Assembly: GCA_017305135.1 (NCBI GenBank)
Contig: JAFKNA010000017.1
Location: 1-64,000, forward strand
DNA: 64,000 bases
Reading direction: 5' to 3'
DNA from: Lysobacterales bacterium
GTDB lineage: Bacteria; Pseudomonadota; Gammaproteobacteria; Xanthomonadales; Rhodanobacteraceae
Within the stretch, counting starts at the first letter, position 1. Every line of letters begins with the position of its first letter. Positions 9,347 through 16,447 of the stretch are shown here, one piece after another. A program made the position numbers and the translations under genes. Under the pieces are notes generated by a model. The model saw only the letters and a list, made by a program, of their open reading frames with translations. It made no database searches and was not told the DNA's origin.

Positions 9347-10332
9347 GCTTCTGGCACGCACTGGGCCAGACTCTCAGGGGCGCTGCGGAGGGCTTCATCC
9401 GGACTGGCAAGCAGATCATGGGGGCGTCTGCACAGGTCATACGAAAGGTCGTCGAAACCGCGCGGGATAGCCTCGATGAAGTTGTAAGGCGGATTCAACG
9501 CGCACGTGGTGACGCAAACTCCGAAAAGGAGGTCGTCGAGCGCCAGTTGCAGGAGGTGAACGCCAGGATTGCGCGCCTGCGAAAGAATCACCAGCAGAAC
9601 GGTGCGCTCACCGGCCGTGAACAGGAAGAGTGGAAGCGACTGAAGGCGCGCCGGGACCAATTGATCGACGACCTTCAGAATCTCGATACGGCTGAGTTCG
9701 CCCAAGACGTCGTCGATGAAGCGAGCGAGTATAAGACGAGGGAAGTGACCGAGGCCGATGCCCATCTGATCGACATGGTTACGGGCCAGAGCACGTACGG
9801 AAAACGGTGCCGGGCGTGTTCTCGAGCCATGGTTCTGCAGTGGGAACGAAGGGCGGCAGCGCCGAGCTTGCGTGACTTCTTCTGGGGCTGCTCGGGCTGG
9901 TATGTGAAGCTCGCCAATGGGCGGAGCGCCTGCACCCACACGGAACGGCTGGCGGACGCAGACTTCAGGATTTTCGCAAACGTCAAGCGACCCGAGTTCC
10001 AGGTAACCGCGACGGAACTGTCTCGACGCGTTCTCGACCCGGGTCGGCAGAAGCGTCTCCGGGAAGCTCTCGACGGCATCCGGGAACAGAATCGAACTTC
10101 GTCCGTCGGCATTTCGCAGTACCGATGCCCGGTACATGGTGAGTCGCTTCGCCTGCGACGGAAAAACGCCACCGCGGATGAGCTGTTGGACGAGTATTTC
10201 CTTGGGTGTCCGCAATGGTTGCCGGAGCGACTGGGATGCAATTTCCTCATCAAGTTGAAGTCACCCGGGCGGATCAGCGCGGTCATCAGTGAAGGGTATG
10301 GCCAGGATGCGATGAAGGTGCTTGATGCATAG
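9343..10332 (+). CDS. Coiled-coil protein with two topoisomerase-type zinc ribbons
   Basis: This is a 329-residue protein that I cannot assign to a named family. The N-terminal third is amphipathic and hydrophobic, then a long coiled coil (about 58-125). Two zinc-ribbon-like modules follow: Cys156-x2-Cys159 with Cys183 and Cys197, and Cys262-x2-His265 with Cys289 and Cys299. Their spacing, with FFWGCSGW and EYFLGCPQW around the third ligand, resembles the C-terminal DNA-binding ribbons of topoisomerase I. This suggests nucleic-acid recognition for the adjacent putative nuclease. It starts at an ATGA overlap with the nuclease gene and is the last intact gene before an hsdR stump. Confidence 0.72.
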   Translation: MSFWHALGQTLRGAAEGFIRTGKQIMGASAQVIRKVVETARDSLDEVVRRIQRARGDANSEKEVVERQLQEVNARIARLRKNHQQNGALTGREQEEWKRLKARRDQLIDDLQNLDTAEFAQDVVDEASEYKTREVTEADAHLIDMVTGQSTYGKRCRACSRAMVLQWERRAAAPSLRDFFWGCSGWYVKLANGRSACTHTERLADADFRIFANVKRPEFQVTATELSRRVLDPGRQKRLREALDGIREQNRTSSVGISQYRCPVHGESLRLRRKNATADELLDEYFLGCPQWLPERLGCNFLIKLKSPGRISAVISEGYGQDAMKVLDA

Positions 10333-10341
10333 GCTGGCCGA

Positions 10342-10458
10342 ATGAACGAAAACCACCTCGAAGACGTTTGCCTCGACTGGCTCGCCGGGCCGTTGCGCGG
10401 TTGGGCTGACGCTTACCCCGAAAGGATCTGGAGCAGGGCGGCGGCCTCGGCGCGGTAG
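10342..10458 (+). pseudogene. hsdR: N-terminal stump of type I restriction nuclease HsdR
   Basis: Ten bases after the zinc-ribbon gene an ATG opens the sequence MNENHLEDVCLDWLAG. This is the typical start of one HsdR subgroup ('NENHxExxxLxWLAGLGW'). After LAG the similarity stops abruptly and the frame runs through unrelated residues to a TAG. Only about 16 codons look authentic. Together with the hsdS stump at 7863-8048 it brackets the three-gene operon, showing the order hsdS - three genes - hsdR in the ancestral locus. Confidence 0.6.
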
Positions 10459-10502
10459 GTCTCGGCAAGGCAGTCGGTCCGCAGGTTGGAGTGACCGAAG
10501 TC
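10413..10502 (-). pseudogene. C-terminal fragment of an unidentified protein
   Basis: On the minus strand a 29-codon open stretch reads DFGHSNLRTDCLAETY then RAEAAALLQILSG and a TAA. Its composition looks like a genuine protein end rather than a shadow frame. It has no start codon, because an in-frame TGA lies directly upstream. It faces the broken hsdR stump, so the two ends were probably joined by a deletion. I do not know the parent family. Confidence 0.35.
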
Positions 10503-10981
10503 TCATAAAATTAAGGGCTTAGCACTAGTTGACACTTGCTCATTTGACGGCGGGAGTTGCGGCTGTGAAAAAACTCATTGATTTTTTTGGCAAACCTACT
10601 CAGTTTACACTGCTCCGGTTCGGACACCCGTTTTGAGAGGGCTTGCACTCGTACGGGAAGCCTGAAGCACGAAGCAGCCCAGGGACACCAAGGAAGCCCA
10701 GGTGGATGTCGGCCCTGCGTGGCCGATGCGACGTGAAGGCCAGCGTCGCAGACGGAGCCTCGACCTGCGGCTCTCCAACGAAGAAGCCCGAAACAGATGG
10801 GTGCTGGCCTTTGCCGGGTCGACGGCGGGTGCAGGGTTCCCAGATCCGGAGCGCTGGCGCCGCATCTCGCGGTCGGCCGTCAGGCCCGGCGGCCCGTGCG
10901 CGTTCGCGTTCACCGGGCGCACTCGCTAGCATACGCGCCGGCCGGTGACCGCCGGTCTTCCTATCTGGCTGCGGGATTTCC
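10459..10981. other. Non-coding scar region with AT-rich patch
   Basis: No convincing gene is seen here apart from the small fragment at 10413-10502. Positions 10503-10625 are strikingly AT-rich for this genome, with TAAAATTAAGGG and a run around ATTGATTTTTTTGG. From about 10640 to 10981 the GC content returns to normal and the open frames look like shadows. The rfbB promoter should lie near 10930-10975. The AT-rich patch probably marks foreign DNA left by the event that broke the restriction locus. Confidence 0.55.
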
Positions 10982-12046
10982 ATGTCCACCTGGCTCGTCA
11001 CCGGCGGTGCCGGCTTCATCGGCGGCAACTTCGTGCTCGACGCGATTGCGACGGGCGGCGTGCGGGTGATCAACCTCGACGCGCTGACCTACGCCGGCAA
11101 TCCGCAGACGCTCGCCGGGCTGGCCGGCAACCCGGACCATGCCTTCGTGCACGGCGACATCGGCGATGCGGCGCTGGTGCGGACGCTGCTTGCCGAGCAC
11201 CGGCCGGACGCGATCATCAACTTCGCCGCCGAATCACATGTGGACCGCTCGATCGACGGCCCGGCCGCGTTCGTGCAGACCAATGTCGTCGGCACGCTGA
11301 ATCTCCTCGAGTGCGCGCTCGTGCACTGGCGCGGCCTCGCGCCGGAGCGGCGCGACGCGTTCCGCTTCCTGCACGTCTCGACCGACGAGGTGTACGGCTC
11401 GCTCGGGCCCGAGGGACGCTTCACCGAGACGACGGCCTATGCGCCCAATTCGCCCTATTCGGCGTCCAAGGCCGCGTCCGACCACCTCGTCCGCGCGTTC
11501 CACCATACCTACGGCCTGCCGGTCCTCACCACCAACTGCTCGAACAACTACGGGCCCTGGCAGTTCCCGGAGAAGCTCATCCCGCTGGTGATCCAGAAGG
11601 CGCTCGCCGGCGAGCCGCTGCCGGTCTACGGGGACGGCCGCAACGTGCGCGACTGGCTGTACGTCGGCGACCATTGCGCGGCGATCCGGCGGGTTCTGGA
11701 GGGCGGGCGCGTCGGCGAGGTGTACAACGTCGGCGGCGATGCCGAGCGCGAGAACATCCAGGTGGTGAAGACGATCTGCGCGCTGCTCGACGAACGCCGG
11801 CCGCTCGCCGACGGCCGCCGTCGCGAGTCGCTGATCACCTTCGTCGCCGACCGACCGGGGCACGATCGCCGCTACGCCATCGATGCCTCGAAGATTCGCG
11901 GCGAGCTCGGCTGGCAGCCGAGCGAATCCTTCGAGTCGGGCCTTGCGCGGACCATCGACTGGTACCTCGGCCACCAGGACTGGGTCGGGCACGTGCTCGA
12001 CGGCAGCTACCGCATGGAGCGCCTCGGCGCCGCGAGCCCGGCGTAG
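10982..12046 (+). CDS. rfbB: dTDP-glucose 4,6-dehydratase
   Basis: This NAD-dependent short-chain dehydrogenase/reductase catalyses the second step of dTDP-L-rhamnose synthesis, converting dTDP-glucose to dTDP-4-keto-6-deoxyglucose. The 354-residue protein begins with the Rossmann motif GGAGFIGG (residues 8-15). It carries the catalytic STDEVYG segment and the [11 protein letters not shown]yr-x3-Lys motif. Further family markers are [14 protein letters not shown] and [12 protein letters not shown]. It is the first gene of a rfbB-rfbA-rfbC-rfbD-manC series on the same strand, whose products feed O-antigen or exopolysaccharide synthesis at the cytoplasmic face of the membrane. Confidence 0.96.
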   Translation: MSTWLVTGGAGFIGGNFVLDAIATGGVRVINLDALTYAGNPQTLAGLAGNPDHAFVHGDIGDAALVRTLLAEHRPDAIINFAAESHVDRSIDGPAAFVQTNVVGTLNLLECALVHWRGLAPERRDAFRFLHVSTDEVYGSLGPEGRFTETTAYAPNSPYSASKAASDHLVRAFHHTYGLPVLTTNCSNNYGPWQFPEKLIPLVIQKALAGEPLPVYGDGRNVRDWLYVGDHCAAIRRVLEGGRVGEVYNVGGDAERENIQVVKTICALLDERRPLADGRRRESLITFVADRPGHDRRYAIDASKIRGELGWQPSESFESGLARTIDWYLGHQDWVGHVLDGSYRMERLGAASPA

Positions 12047-12145
12047 CGTCCGTAACGAGGCGGCGGTCGATGCCCACGACCTGAACGGCCGCACGCCATG
12101 CCGACAGCCCTCAGTCTTCAGCCCTCAGCCCTCAGCCCTCCATCC

Positions 12146-13033
12146 ATGACTCCACGCAAAGGCATCATCCTCGCCGGCGGCTCCGGCACCCGGCTCTACC
12201 CGGTGACCCAGGCCATCAGCAAGCAATTGCTGCCGGTGTACGACAAGCCGATGATCTTCTATCCCCTGTCCACGCTGATGCTGGCCGGGGTGCGCGAGGT
12301 GCTGGTCATCAACACGCCGCATGAGCAGGCCCTGTTCCAGCGCCTGCTCGGCGACGGCTCGCAGTGGGGCCTGTCGATCCAGTACGCGGTGCAGCCATCT
12401 CCCGACGGCCTGGCGCAGGCGTTCCTGATCGGGCGCGATTTCATCGGCAGGCGACCGAGCTGCCTGGTGCTCGGCGACAACATCTTCTACGGACACGGCT
12501 TCACCGAGGTCCTCGTCCGCGCCGGCGCACGCGATGCCGGCGCAACGGTGTTCGGCTACTGGGTCCGCGATCCGGAGCGCTACGGCGTGGCCGAGTTCGA
12601 TGCCGCCGGGCGCGTCGTCGGCCTCGAGGAAAAACCGGCGCGGCCGCGTTCGAACTGGGCCGTCACCGGCCTCTACTTCTATGACGGCGATGCCTGCGAC
12701 CACGCCGCAGAGCTGCAGCCCTCGCCACGTGGCGAGCTGGAGATCACCGACCTCAACCGCCGCTACCTCGATCGCGGCACGTTGATGCTGGAGCGCCTCG
12801 GTCGCGGCTATGCCTGGCTCGATACCGGCACCCACGAATCGCTGGTGGAGGCTTCCAACTACGTCGCCACCATCGAGCGCCGCCAGGGCCTCAAGGTGTG
12901 CTGTCCCGAGGAAATCGCCTTCCAGCAGGGCTGGATCGACGCCGAGCAGGTGCTGCGGCTGGCCGCGCCGCTGGCCAAGAGCCACTATGGCCACTACCTC
13001 AGGACGCTGGTCGAGCAGGCGCGCGCGCGATGA
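12146..13033 (+). CDS. rfbA: Glucose-1-phosphate thymidylyltransferase
   Basis: It joins dTTP and glucose-1-phosphate to give dTDP-glucose, the first step to dTDP-rhamnose. I use the ATG at 12146 ([14 protein letters not shown]), which gives 295 residues and the usual family N-terminus; an ATG at 12098 would add a low-complexity leader made of repeated CAGCCCT units. The nucleotide-binding [11 protein letters not shown] and the [11 protein letters not shown] segment are intact, and LGDNIFYG and [17 protein letters not shown] match the family. Its TGA overlaps the rfbC ATG. Confidence 0.95.
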   Translation: MTPRKGIILAGGSGTRLYPVTQAISKQLLPVYDKPMIFYPLSTLMLAGVREVLVINTPHEQALFQRLLGDGSQWGLSIQYAVQPSPDGLAQAFLIGRDFIGRRPSCLVLGDNIFYGHGFTEVLVRAGARDAGATVFGYWVRDPERYGVAEFDAAGRVVGLEEKPARPRSNWAVTGLYFYDGDACDHAAELQPSPRGELEITDLNRRYLDRGTLMLERLGRGYAWLDTGTHESLVEASNYVATIERRQGLKVCCPEEIAFQQGWIDAEQVLRLAAPLAKSHYGHYLRTLVEQARAR

Positions 13034-13587
13034 GGATCATCGAGACCGCGCTTCCCGGCTGCGTGGTGATCGAGCCGACCGTGCACGGCGATGCGCGCGG
13101 CTTCTTCTACGAAAGCTTCAACGCGAAGCGCTTCGCCGACGCCGGCCTCGATCTGCGCTTCGTGCAGACCAACGTCTCGCGTTCGGCGCGCGGCGTGCTG
13201 CGCGGGCTGCACTACCAGTGGCCCAATCCGCAGGGCAAGCTGGTCAGCGTGCTGGAAGGCGAGGTCTACGACGTGGCCGTTGACATCCGCGTCGGCTCGC
13301 CGAGCTTCGGGCGCTGGGCGGCGGCGATCCTGTCGGCGGACAACAAGCGCCATTTCTGGGTCCCGGAAGGCTTCGCCCACGGCTTCGTGGTGCTCTCGGA
13401 ATTCGCCACCTTCACCTACCAGTGCACCGCGCTCTACGACGGCGCCGCCGATGCCGGCATCCGCTGGAACGACGGCGACATCGGCGTGGACTGGCCCATT
13501 GCCGAACCGCAGCTCTCGGCCAAGGACCAGCGCGCGCCCTTCCTCGCCGACATCCCGCGCGAGCGGTTGCCGCCATGGCAGGAATGA
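13030..13587 (+). CDS. rfbC: dTDP-4-dehydrorhamnose 3,5-epimerase
   Basis: This cupin-fold enzyme epimerises carbons 3 and 5 of the 4-keto-6-deoxy sugar in the third step of dTDP-rhamnose synthesis. The 185-residue product has the family blocks [20 protein letters not shown] (active-site His), [19 protein letters not shown] and [11 protein letters not shown]. Its start codon overlaps the rfbA stop as ATGA, so the two are translated in series. The next gene, rfbD, is separated by a 313-bp block of three tandem palindromic repeats. Confidence 0.96.
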   Translation: MRIIETALPGCVVIEPTVHGDARGFFYESFNAKRFADAGLDLRFVQTNVSRSARGVLRGLHYQWPNPQGKLVSVLEGEVYDVAVDIRVGSPSFGRWAAAILSADNKRHFWVPEGFAHGFVVLSEFATFTYQCTALYDGAADAGIRWNDGDIGVDWPIAEPQLSAKDQRAPFLADIPRERLPPWQE

Positions 13588-13610
13588 TGGCCATATGCCG
13601 CCGTGCTCCC

Positions 13611-13879
13611 GTAGGAGCGGCTTCAGCCGCGATGCTTTGGCGGAGTCGGGCGACGAGCATCGGGACTGAAGTCCCTCCCACGGAGTCGGATCCTGGCCTT
13701 CGCGCTGTTGTAGGAGCGGCTTCAGCCGCGATGCTTTGGCGGAGTCGGGCGACGAGCATCGGGACTAAAGTCCCTCCCACAGAGTCGGATCCTGGCCTTC
13801 GCGCTCTTGTAGGAGCGGCTTCAGCCGCGATGCTTTTCCGGCCGCTCCCGGCAGGCATCGGGACTGAAGTCCCTCCCCC
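13611..13879 (+). repeat. Three tandem GTAG/REP-type palindromes with 99-bp period
   Basis: Copies at 13611-13681, 13710-13780 and 13809-13879 each start GTAGGAGCGGCTTCAGCCGC and end GGGACTGAAGTCCCTCCC, forming a long stem-loop whose ends both fold on themselves. The two spacers of about 28 bp are almost identical (GAGTCGGATCCTGGCCTTCG), so whole units were duplicated. The third copy has a different loop. The GTAG terminus and fold resemble the SMAG repeats of Stenotrophomonas, which belong to the REP family mobilised by RAYT transposases; no such transposase lies in this window. The block fills the gap between rfbC and rfbD. Confidence 0.9.
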
Positions 13880-13900
13880 ATGGCTCACGCAGGCAACGGC

Positions 13901-14818
13901 ATGAGGATCCTCCTCCTCGGCGCCAATGGCCAGCTCGGCCATGAACTCCTGCGCGCGCTGGCGCCGCTCGGCGAGGTGGCCGCGGCCACCCGCGAGGGCG
14001 CGCTCGCCGACGGAGGAGCATGCCTCGCCGCCGACCTCGCCGATCCCGCGTCGCTCGCCGGCGCGCTGCGCGATGCGAGAGCCGAGCTGATCGTCAACGC
14101 CGCCGCGTACACCGCGGTGGATCGTGCCGAGAGCGAACCGGAACTCGCCGGGCGCATCAACCGGCAGGCGGTCGCCGAGATCGGCGCCTTCGCCCGCGCC
14201 AGCGGTGCGCGGGTCGTGCATTACTCGACCGACTACGTCTTCGACGGCAGCGCCACGCGCCCGTATCGCGAGGACGATCCGACTGGCCCGCTCGGCGTCT
14301 ACGGCCGCAGCAAGCTCGGCGGCGAGGAGGCCCTGCGCGAGAGCGGGGTGCACCATTGGATCTTCCGTACCGCCTGGGTCTATGCCGCGCGCGGGCACAA
14401 TTTCCTGCGCACCATGCTGCGGCTGGGGGCGGAGCGCGAGGAGCTTCGCGTCGTTGCCGACCAGGTCGGCGCGCCGACCGCTGCACGCTGGATCGCCGAA
14501 GCGACCGCGACGGCGCTCGACCGGGGCACGGATGTGGGCAGCGGCACCTGGCACTGCGTGGCCGGCGGCCGCTGCAGCTGGCACGAGTTCGCCGGCGCCA
14601 TCATGGCCGGCGCGGTGCGGCGCGGACTGCTCGCGCGCGCGCCGCAGGTGTTGCCGATCGCCAGCGCCGAATACCCGACGCCGGCGCGCCGGCCGGCCTG
14701 GTCGGTGCTCGACGCCAGCAAACTCGAAGCCGCATTCGGAATACAATCAATCAGCTGGCGCGAGGGCCTCGATGCCGTCCTCGACGAAATCGCCGGCCAG
14801 GACCCCGCGCGTTCGTAG
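13901..14818 (+). CDS. rfbD: dTDP-4-dehydrorhamnose reductase
   Basis: This enzyme reduces the keto intermediate to dTDP-L-rhamnose, the last step of the pathway. The ATG at 13901 gives MRILLLGANGQLGHEL, the standard RmlD opening with a GxxGxxG nucleotide site, and 305 residues. The Tyr-x3-Lys pair is in GVYGRSKLGGE, preceded by VHYSTDYVFDG. The C-terminal half holds RTAWVYAARGHNFL and QVGAPT. An upstream ATG at 13880 would start inside the repeat block and is not preferred. Confidence 0.95.
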   Translation: MRILLLGANGQLGHELLRALAPLGEVAAATREGALADGGACLAADLADPASLAGALRDARAELIVNAAAYTAVDRAESEPELAGRINRQAVAEIGAFARASGARVVHYSTDYVFDGSATRPYREDDPTGPLGVYGRSKLGGEEALRESGVHHWIFRTAWVYAARGHNFLRTMLRLGAEREELRVVADQVGAPTAARWIAEATATALDRGTDVGSGTWHCVAGGRCSWHEFAGAIMAGAVRRGLLARAPQVLPIASAEYPTPARRPAWSVLDASKLEAAFGIQSISWREGLDAVLDEIAGQDPARS

Positions 14819-14834
14819 GGGAAATCCGGAGAAT

Positions 14835-14907
14835 CGTCACTCCCACGCCGGGATGGGTCGCTTCTGGTGATCCTTCAATGGATGCCCGCTTCCGCGGGCA
14901 TGACGTC
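14835..14907 (-). repeat. Dispersed composite palindromic element, copy E
   Basis: This is an inverted-orientation copy of the element at 28787. It has a diverged outer arm (GTCACTCCCACGCCGGGA) and a perfect inner palindrome, GGATGCCCGCTTCCGCGGGCATGACG. It lies in the rfbD-manC gap. Confidence 0.7.
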
Positions 14908-15013
14908 GGGAGGGCCTGATCGGATCTGGCGCACGCAAGCGCAGCCGATCCTGCGCCAAGTTCCAGGCCGACCCGCTGGACGTGTCCGGCCCCGCAGTTA
15001 CAGGAGTAGTCCC

Positions 15014-16447
15014 ATGCTCGTTCCCATCATTCTTTCCGGCGGCGCCGGCACGCGGCTCTGGCCCGTTTCCCGCAGTGCCTATCCGAAGCCCTTCATGCGC
15101 ATGGGCGATGGCGAATCGCTGCTGACCAAGACCCTGCAGCGCGCGCTCGCCTGCGCCGGGGGCGGCCCGGTGCTGACGGTCACCGGCCGCGACTACTATT
15201 TCCTGACCCGCGACGAGTACGCGCAGCACGCCGGCGCCGACCTCGACCGGCTGCCCTTCCTGCTGGAGCCGGCCGGTCGCAACACCGCGCCGGCGGTGGT
15301 GCTGGCGGCGCTGCACGCCCGCGATACGATCGGCGCGGATGCGGTGCTGCTGGTGCTGCCGGCCGACCACCTGATCCGCGATCTCGACGCCTTCCAGGCC
15401 GATGCCGCACGCGCCGCCGCGCTGGCGCGGGATGGCTGGCTGGTCACCTTCGGCATCCGTCCGACCCATCCGGAAACCGGCTTCGGCTACATCCGCATGG
15501 GCGGCGCGGTCGCCGGCCACGACGGGCGCGAGGTGGCCGCCTTCGTCGAGAAGCCCGACATGCAGACCGCCGAGAGCTACGTCGCCTCGGGCGATTACGT
15601 CTGGAACTCCGGCATGTTCTGCTTCCGCGCCGACGTGCTGCTCGAAACCGCGGCGAGGACCTGCCCCGAGGTGCTCGCCGCCGCCGCCGCCTGCCACGCG
15701 CAGGCGATCAACCGCGCGAGTCCCGTCGAGTTTGCGCGCGAGGCCTTCCTGGCCCAGCCGGACATCTCCATCGACTACGCCATCATGGAAAAGGCGCCGA
15801 AGGTGGCGCTGGTGCCGGCCAGCTTCGACTGGAGCGACATCGGCTCCTGGAAGGCGATGAGCGACATCGACACCGAGGCGGACGGCGATGGCAACCGCGT
15901 GCACGGCCAGGCGGTGCTGGTGGAAAGCGAGAACTGCTACATCCAGTCCGGCACGCGCATGGTCGCGGCGGTCGGGGTGAAGGACCTCGTCATCGTCGAT
16001 TCGGGCGATGCGGTACTGGTCTCGCACCGTGACCGCGCGCAGCAGGTGAAGCTGGTGGTCGAACGCCTGCGCGCCGCCAACCATGCCGCGGCCAGCGTAC
16101 ATCCGACCGTGCACCGCCCCTGGGGCAGCTACACCGTGCTGGAGGATGCCGACGACTGCAAGGTGAAGCGCCTCACCGTGAAGCCCGGCCAGGTGCTCTC
16201 GCTGCAGCTCCACCACCGCCGCAGCGAGCACTGGACCGTGGTCCACGGCACCGCCAGGGTGCGCATCGGCGAGCGCGAGTTCCTGCTGGAGCGCAACGAA
16301 TCGGCCTACATCCCGATGGAAACCGTGCACCGCCTGGAGAACCCGACCGACAGCGACATCCACCTCATCGAGGTGCAGTGCGGCGACTATTTCGGCGAGG
16401 ACGACATCGTGCGACTGGAAGACCGCTACGGGCGGGTGTCGGCATGA
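15014..16447 (+). CDS. manC: Mannose-1-phosphate guanylyltransferase / mannose-6-phosphate isomerase
   Basis: This bifunctional enzyme makes mannose-6-phosphate from fructose-6-phosphate and later GDP-mannose from mannose-1-phosphate. A CAGGAG site precedes the ATG at 15014, giving 477 residues. The N-terminal nucleotidyltransferase domain (about 1-340) carries GGAGTRLWPVSR and FVEKPD. The C-terminal cupin domain (about 360-477) carries RPWGSY, KRLTVKPGQ, LQLHHRRSEHW and the metal-site pattern of type II phosphomannose isomerases. It follows the rhamnose genes, an arrangement familiar from xanthan/LPS loci (xanB). The S9 peptidase gene downstream starts inside its stop codon. Confidence 0.94.
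   Translation: MLVPIILSGGAGTRLWPVSRSAYPKPFMRMGDGESLLTKTLQRALACAGGGPVLTVTGRDYYFLTRDEYAQHAGADLDRLPFLLEPAGRNTAPAVVLAALHARDTIGADAVLLVLPADHLIRDLDAFQADAARAAALARDGWLVTFGIRPTHPETGFGYIRMGGAVAGHDGREVAAFVEKPDMQTAESYVASGDYVWNSGMFCFRADVLLETAARTCPEVLAAAAACHAQAINRASPVEFAREAFLAQPDISIDYAIMEKAPKVALVPASFDWSDIGSWKAMSDIDTEADGDGNRVHGQAVLVESENCYIQSGTRMVAAVGVKDLVIVDSGDAVLVSHRDRAQQVKLVVERLRAANHAAASVHPTVHRPWGSYTVLEDADDCKVKRLTVKPGQVLSLQLHHRRSEHWTVVHGTARVRIGEREFLLERNESAYIPMETVHRLENPTDSDIHLIEVQCGDYFGEDDIVRLEDRYGRVSA

Noticed and set aside
10600..11073. Minus-strand frames of 105-157 codons before rfbB
   Set aside because: They run into the rfbB coding region, have shadow-like composition and no plausible start signals.
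12113..12140. CAGCCCT repeats before rfbA as a regulatory microsatellite
   Set aside because: It is a short, imperfect low-complexity run; similar bits occur at 57113-57127 with no consistent context.
13611..13879. Tandem repeats suggesting a CRISPR array
   Set aside because: The repeated unit is a long palindrome with near-identical spacers, and no cas genes are nearby. It fits GTAG/REP repeats.
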